A stretch of 8,236 nucleotides of DNA, taken from Balneolaceae bacterium. Lineage in GTDB: Bacteria > Bacteroidota > Rhodothermia > Balneolales > Balneolaceae. Where the stretch lies: positions 1 to 8,236 of the forward strand of contig SLGL01000211.1 in NCBI GenBank assembly GCA_007123785.1. Reading direction: 5' to 3'. The translations under genes and the position numbers were made by a program. Every line of letters begins with the position of its first letter. Position 1 is the stretch's first letter. Shown one piece after another: positions 5,845 to 8,236 of this stretch. The notes under the pieces were generated by a model, which did not search any database, had not been told where the DNA came from, and saw only the letters and a program-made list of their open reading frames with translations.

Positions 5845-6951
5845 TTAATCCCTGTCGACGGGCTCACCGATGGTAATTACATGGCCTGATTTTTCAGTTA
5901 ACACACCATTTTCAAAAACCACTTTCACTTTGCCCAGATATTTGGGCCAGTCCGGGTCAACCTGATGCCTTGGCGGCGGTCCGCCGGCCTGTGCGATAAG
6001 AACACCGTTTACCATTTTTGCTGTTTCGAGAAGGGTGTGAGAGTGCCCTCCTATGATCAGATCGAGTTCCGGGAAACTTTCGGCTAACATTTCATCTGAG
6101 TTCAACCCGATATGGGAAAGGATCATAAAAAGATCGTTCTCAACCGCCAGGTTTGAATAGGCTTGTACCGTTTCAGAATAATCCCGTTGTGTAACGCCTG
6201 GCTTATCGAAATTAACGGTGGAAAGCCCAAGTACAGCAATGGTGAGGCCGTTCTTTGTTTCAAGAATTGTGAACGGTTTAAATTGAGGCAGTATGGTGGT
6301 GGCAACGTCAATATTGGCAGCTATGAGAGGAAAACCGGCAGCTTCCAAACTCTGACCGGTATGGGTTCCCACATAATCCATCTCATGATTTCCCGGCACA
6401 CCGAGATCATACCCCACCTCGTTCATTGTATCGATCATGAACCGGCTCTGATCGGCATAATAACTGGTATCGTTCGTTACCCAGCGATCTGCATGGCGAA
6501 CAAAAGTATCCCCGCCGTTCAGCAGCCAGACGTTCTCGTACCGTTCGCGGATCTCTTCTATCTTCGCCTCAAATTCATCTCTGTGGTTAAAGTTGAAGTG
6601 CAGGTCGTTATCATGCAGAAATATCACTGTTGTTACCACCGGGTACTCAAAAATAAACCCGTCCTGCGACTGATCAAGATTCACGAAGTACTGCCCGGTT
6701 CCCTCCATTCCCGTTAAAGAAATCGCGGCGTGTCCGGGCTGAACGCCGTCCAGAATAAATCTTCCATCCGCATCTGTTTCTGCCCGAGAACCTTCAACTT
6801 CAACAATAACAGATGATAAAGGTTCACCTTTCGATGTTTGAACTATTCCTTCAAAGTGTAATTCTCCGCTTCCTGTTATGTCTGCGGTTTCCTGGCGAGC
6901 TGAAAGCAGAAACAGCAGAGAGGCGATCAACATCAATGTTTTTCTTATCAT
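5845..6951 (-). CDS. Exported 5'-nucleotidase-type metallophosphatase with N-terminal carboxypeptidase-regulatory-like domain
   Basis: A 368-residue protein probably exported and hydrolysing phosphate esters such as nucleotides. The signal segment is MIRKTLMLIASLLFLLSA. Residues ~31-90 (GIVQTSKGEPLSSVIVEVEG..ETDADGRFILDGV) form a carboxypeptidase-regulatory-like beta-sandwich. From ~107 on there is a calcineurin-like metallophosphatase domain with all metal motifs: Asp116-x-His118 (NDLH), Asp148 (GGDTF), Asn188-His189-Glu190 (GNHE), His280 (SHIG) and His303-x-His305 (GGHSH). This is the catalytic half of UshA/NadN-type 5'-nucleotidases. The C-terminal substrate-binding domain of those ~550-residue enzymes is absent, since the protein ends about 60 residues after GGHSH. 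The specificity is therefore uncertain; it could act on nucleotides, cyclic nucleotides or other phosphoesters. The signal ends LSAR where a lipobox would read LSAC. The ATG lacks a Shine-Dalgarno but precedes a proper signal sequence. Confidence 0.87.
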   Translation of the reverse strand: MIRKTLMLIASLLFLLSARQETADITGSGELHFEGIVQTSKGEPLSSVIVEVEGSRAETDADGRFILDGVQPGHAAISLTGMEGTGQYFVNLDQSQDGFIFEYPVVTTVIFLHDNDLHFNFNHRDEFEAKIEEIRERYENVWLLNGGDTFVRHADRWVTNDTSYYADQSRFMIDTMNEVGYDLGVPGNHEMDYVGTHTGQSLEAAGFPLIAANIDVATTILPQFKPFTILETKNGLTIAVLGLSTVNFDKPGVTQRDYSETVQAYSNLAVENDLFMILSHIGLNSDEMLAESFPELDLIIGGHSHTLLETAKMVNGVLIAQAGGPPPRHQVDPDWPKYLGKVKVVFENGVLTEKSGHVITIGEPVDRD

Positions 6952-7142
6952 GGCTTATTGCTGGTGATGGTTTGTTGTTTTTCTGAAAGTGACAAATTTC
7001 TCCGGCTGCTTCCTGACCTCGATCCAACGAATCTAAAAGCTACCCAATTAATATTTATCAGGAATCTGACTGACAGTCCTGAAATTGATGTAATTTTAAC
7101 AGCAAGCAGCAGCAAAACCCGGGAAAGCTACTTGAGACCTCG
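6952..7142. other. Spacer upstream of the metallophosphatase gene
   Basis: The left part of a 596-bp non-coding stretch (6952-7547) that must contain the metallophosphatase promoter on the minus strand. It holds a near-palindrome, GACTGACAGTC at 7068-7078, about 120 nt from the start codon, enclosed by CAGGA (7059-7063) and TCCTG. It is a possible operator but not assignable to any regulator. The reading frame on the plus strand here matches nothing I know. Confidence 0.4.
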
Positions 7143-7509
7143 AGTCATGTCAACAATCAAATGACGAGAAAACCTGCAATGTTTTTTCTTCAAAAATGCT
7201 GCAAAATTCCATTTTTACTGCCGATGACAGTTTTGTAAAAAGCTTGTTTTTAGGCTTGAATCGACATTTTTAACCTTTACGAACACACCCCTCGCCCGGT
7301 TGAATCACGCTCCGCGTTTTCATCCGGACTTTTCCCCTCCCCGAGGGGTCGGGATTTCGAAAACCTCTCAACTCGAGAGGGGACTTTTGGACTGTTACCT
7401 TCTCAATAGTGTTGCCCCGGTTTTTGGGCAAAATTAGTGGCTATTGGTGACAAGGAAATCCCGACGCTTCGGGACGGGTTTCTTGCGAAACTTCATTCTT
7501 GACACAACA
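7143..7509 (+). mobile_element. MITE-like non-autonomous element, copy 2 (367 bp)
   Basis: Second and longer copy of the element at 935-1070, inverted relative to it. It is flanked by perfect 4-bp direct repeats CTCG (7139-7142 and 7510-7513). The left end AGTCATGTCAACAATCAA pairs with the right end read inward, TGTTGTGTCAAGAATGAA, at 13 of 18 positions. The first ~80 bp (to about 7223) and the last ~69 bp (from about 7441) align with copy 1. Long identical runs include GCAATGTTTTTTCTTCAAAAA and TTTCTTGCGAAACTTCATT. Between them are about 217 bp with no counterpart in copy 1. No transposase gene is present. The right end stops 38 nt short of the stop codon of the enolase-superfamily gene. Confidence 0.7.
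7224..7440. repeat. Extra hairpin-rich segment inside MITE copy 2
   Basis: Absent from copy 1. It contains three short GC-rich hairpins: CCCCTC/GAGGGG (7334-7339 with 7343-7348), CCTCTC/GAGAGG (7364-7369 with 7375-7380) and TTGCCC/GGGCAA (7412-7417 with 7426-7431). A fourth, TCCCGA/TCGGGA at 7459-7474, lies just outside it, replacing the copy 1 arm. The first two share the CCTC/GAGG theme, as if from one repeat family. It may be a second repeat inserted in the element, or original sequence lost from copy 1. No ORF of note. Confidence 0.5.
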
Positions 7510-7547
7510 CTCGCATTTCTGCCAAACTTTTCCGGATTCACAACCAT

Positions 7548-8236
7548 TTACTTCTTCACAAGAGACACGTAATGATCAGAATCTTCAAGGATACCTCCGC
7601 TCTTATTGAAGAAGTCGTCATCCAGTGTAAAGACACCCTCTTTTTCCTTCGTCCAGGTCGCATCCGGATAAGGATGATAACTTTTCATCCGCGCCCAGTT
7701 CTTGTAGTTTTGGTGCCCGTTGGTTTCCATCAAACCGATTTTGAAACCGGGTATCGGGGCGAGGCGTGCCGCTACATTTTTATTCCAGTCAACCAGGATG
7801 GGGTTAACTGTCAGGTCGGCTGCAAAACAGGGCACATTGTTCTTTCGGGCGGTTTCAGCCATTTTAAGAGTCGTGCTTAGTGTTTTTGCAATGGGTTTGA
7901 GAGCAATAGACCCATACCCAAGCTCGATCCGTTCCATTACATTTGCGGATGTGTGTGCACTCTCATCAGCTGCCACATTTACGCCAAGGTCTGAAACATC
8001 CTCTTTTAATAATTCAGGAAACGGTTCTTCCAGAATTTTGATCTGCCCGATCGCCCCGATTTTATCGGCATGGTCCAGCAGTTTCCTGATTGTATCTTTC
8101 GCTTCATACCGCCCGTTCAGATCAAGATAGTAGGGAAACTTTCCATCTTCGGTATATTCAACATGAGTGCTTCCGATCGCCTTATGCACTTTTTCGATCG
8201 CCTCTTTGTCCTGTTCAAGCATCTGTTCCTGACTTC
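7548..8236 (-). CDS. Enolase-superfamily (mandelate racemase/muconate lactonizing type) enzyme, 3' part
   Basis: About 228 C-terminal residues of a metal-dependent enzyme that would abstract a proton next to a carboxylate. The frame stays open to the right edge (S-Q-E-Q before the Met at 8220-8222), so that Met is internal and the true start lies outside. Numbered from the first complete codon, the Mg ligands are Asp38 (YYLDLNG), Glu69 (LEEPFPE) and Asp90 (ADES), with Lys113 (LKP) as the likely acid/base on the next barrel strand. The capping domain and first barrel strands, including any K-x-K motif, are not visible; whole proteins have about 350-400 residues. C-terminal landmarks are AADLTVNPILVDWNKNVAARL and GLMETNGHQNY. 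The substrate is unknown: sugar-acid dehydratase, racemase or epimerase are all possible. It converges on MITE copy 2. Confidence 0.9.
   Translation of the reverse strand, partial: SQEQMLEQDKEAIEKVHKAIGSTHVEYTEDGKFPYYLDLNGRYEAKDTIRKLLDHADKIGAIGQIKILEEPFPELLKEDVSDLGVNVAADESAHTSANVMERIELGYGSIALKPIAKTLSTTLKMAETARKNNVPCFAADLTVNPILVDWNKNVAARLAPIPGFKIGLMETNGHQNYKNWARMKSYHPYPDATWTKEKEGVFTLDDDFFNKSGGILEDSDHYVSLVKK

Noticed and set aside
6163..6717. 184-residue plus-strand reading frame
   Set aside because: It lies wholly antisense to the metallophosphatase gene, whose motifs are intact, and its translation resembles no family.
6958..7164. 68-residue plus-strand reading frame in the spacer
   Set aside because: No recognisable family or start signal, and it runs across the border of MITE copy 2.
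935..7509. Composite transposon bounded by the two element copies
   Set aside because: Each copy has its own, different 4-bp duplication, which indicates separate insertions; a composite transposon would show one shared duplication at its outer ends only.
7720..8130. 136-residue plus-strand reading frame
   Set aside because: Antisense shadow of the enolase-superfamily gene.
8220..8222. ATG as start codon of the right-edge enolase-superfamily gene
   Set aside because: The frame stays open to the edge and the visible part lacks the capping domain and first barrel strands, so this is an internal Met.
1..8236. CRISPR array, tRNA or rRNA genes
   Set aside because: No regularly spaced direct repeats and no tRNA or rRNA signature seen on either strand.

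Overview
The window looks like a chromosomal accessory stretch from a Bacteroidota-type bacterium, with the Balneolota/Rhodothermota side my best guess. The signs are a PafA-type alkaline phosphatase lipoprotein, a short FecI/RpoE-like ECF sigma factor, secreted-type Gfo/Idh/MocA and enolase-superfamily enzymes, moderate GC with AT-rich spacers, and no Shine-Dalgarno AGGAGG before any of the four complete genes. The lineage is an inference; no marker gene is present.

Layout: the 3' part of a Gfo/Idh/MocA oxidoreductase (+ strand) enters from the left. Directly after its stop codon lies a 136-bp MITE-like element (935-1070) flanked by 4-bp direct repeats, followed by a four-armed double-hairpin region (1149-1248). 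Four complete genes then follow, all on the minus strand and each separated by 260-420 bp, so they are probably separate transcription units: an ECF sigma factor without a visible anti-sigma partner (1261-1905), a PafA-like alkaline phosphatase (2329-4008), a divergent Nramp-fold transporter lacking the usual metal-binding residues (4269-5552), and an exported metallophosphatase of the 5'-nucleotidase type with an N-terminal beta-sandwich domain (5845-6951). A 596-bp non-coding stretch holds a second, inverted and longer copy of the MITE-like element (7143-7509). The window closes with the 3' part of an enolase-superfamily enzyme (minus strand) running off the right edge.

How the genes may work together: the two flanking enzymes (Gfo/Idh/MocA and enolase superfamily) fit sugar or sugar-acid catabolism. 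Two of the inner genes are exported phosphatases that could release phosphate from organic phosphomonoesters and nucleotides outside the inner membrane. No pathway-level link between the sigma factor, the transporter and the phosphatases can be shown here.

Most notable are the repeats: two inverted copies of an undescribed-looking non-autonomous mobile element, each with a perfect 4-bp target-site duplication (TTAG and CTCG), and a separate set of four related 9-bp arms that can pair in two alternative ways. A short decayed fragment resembling an IS4-type transposase (2194-2328) also suggests past transposon activity.
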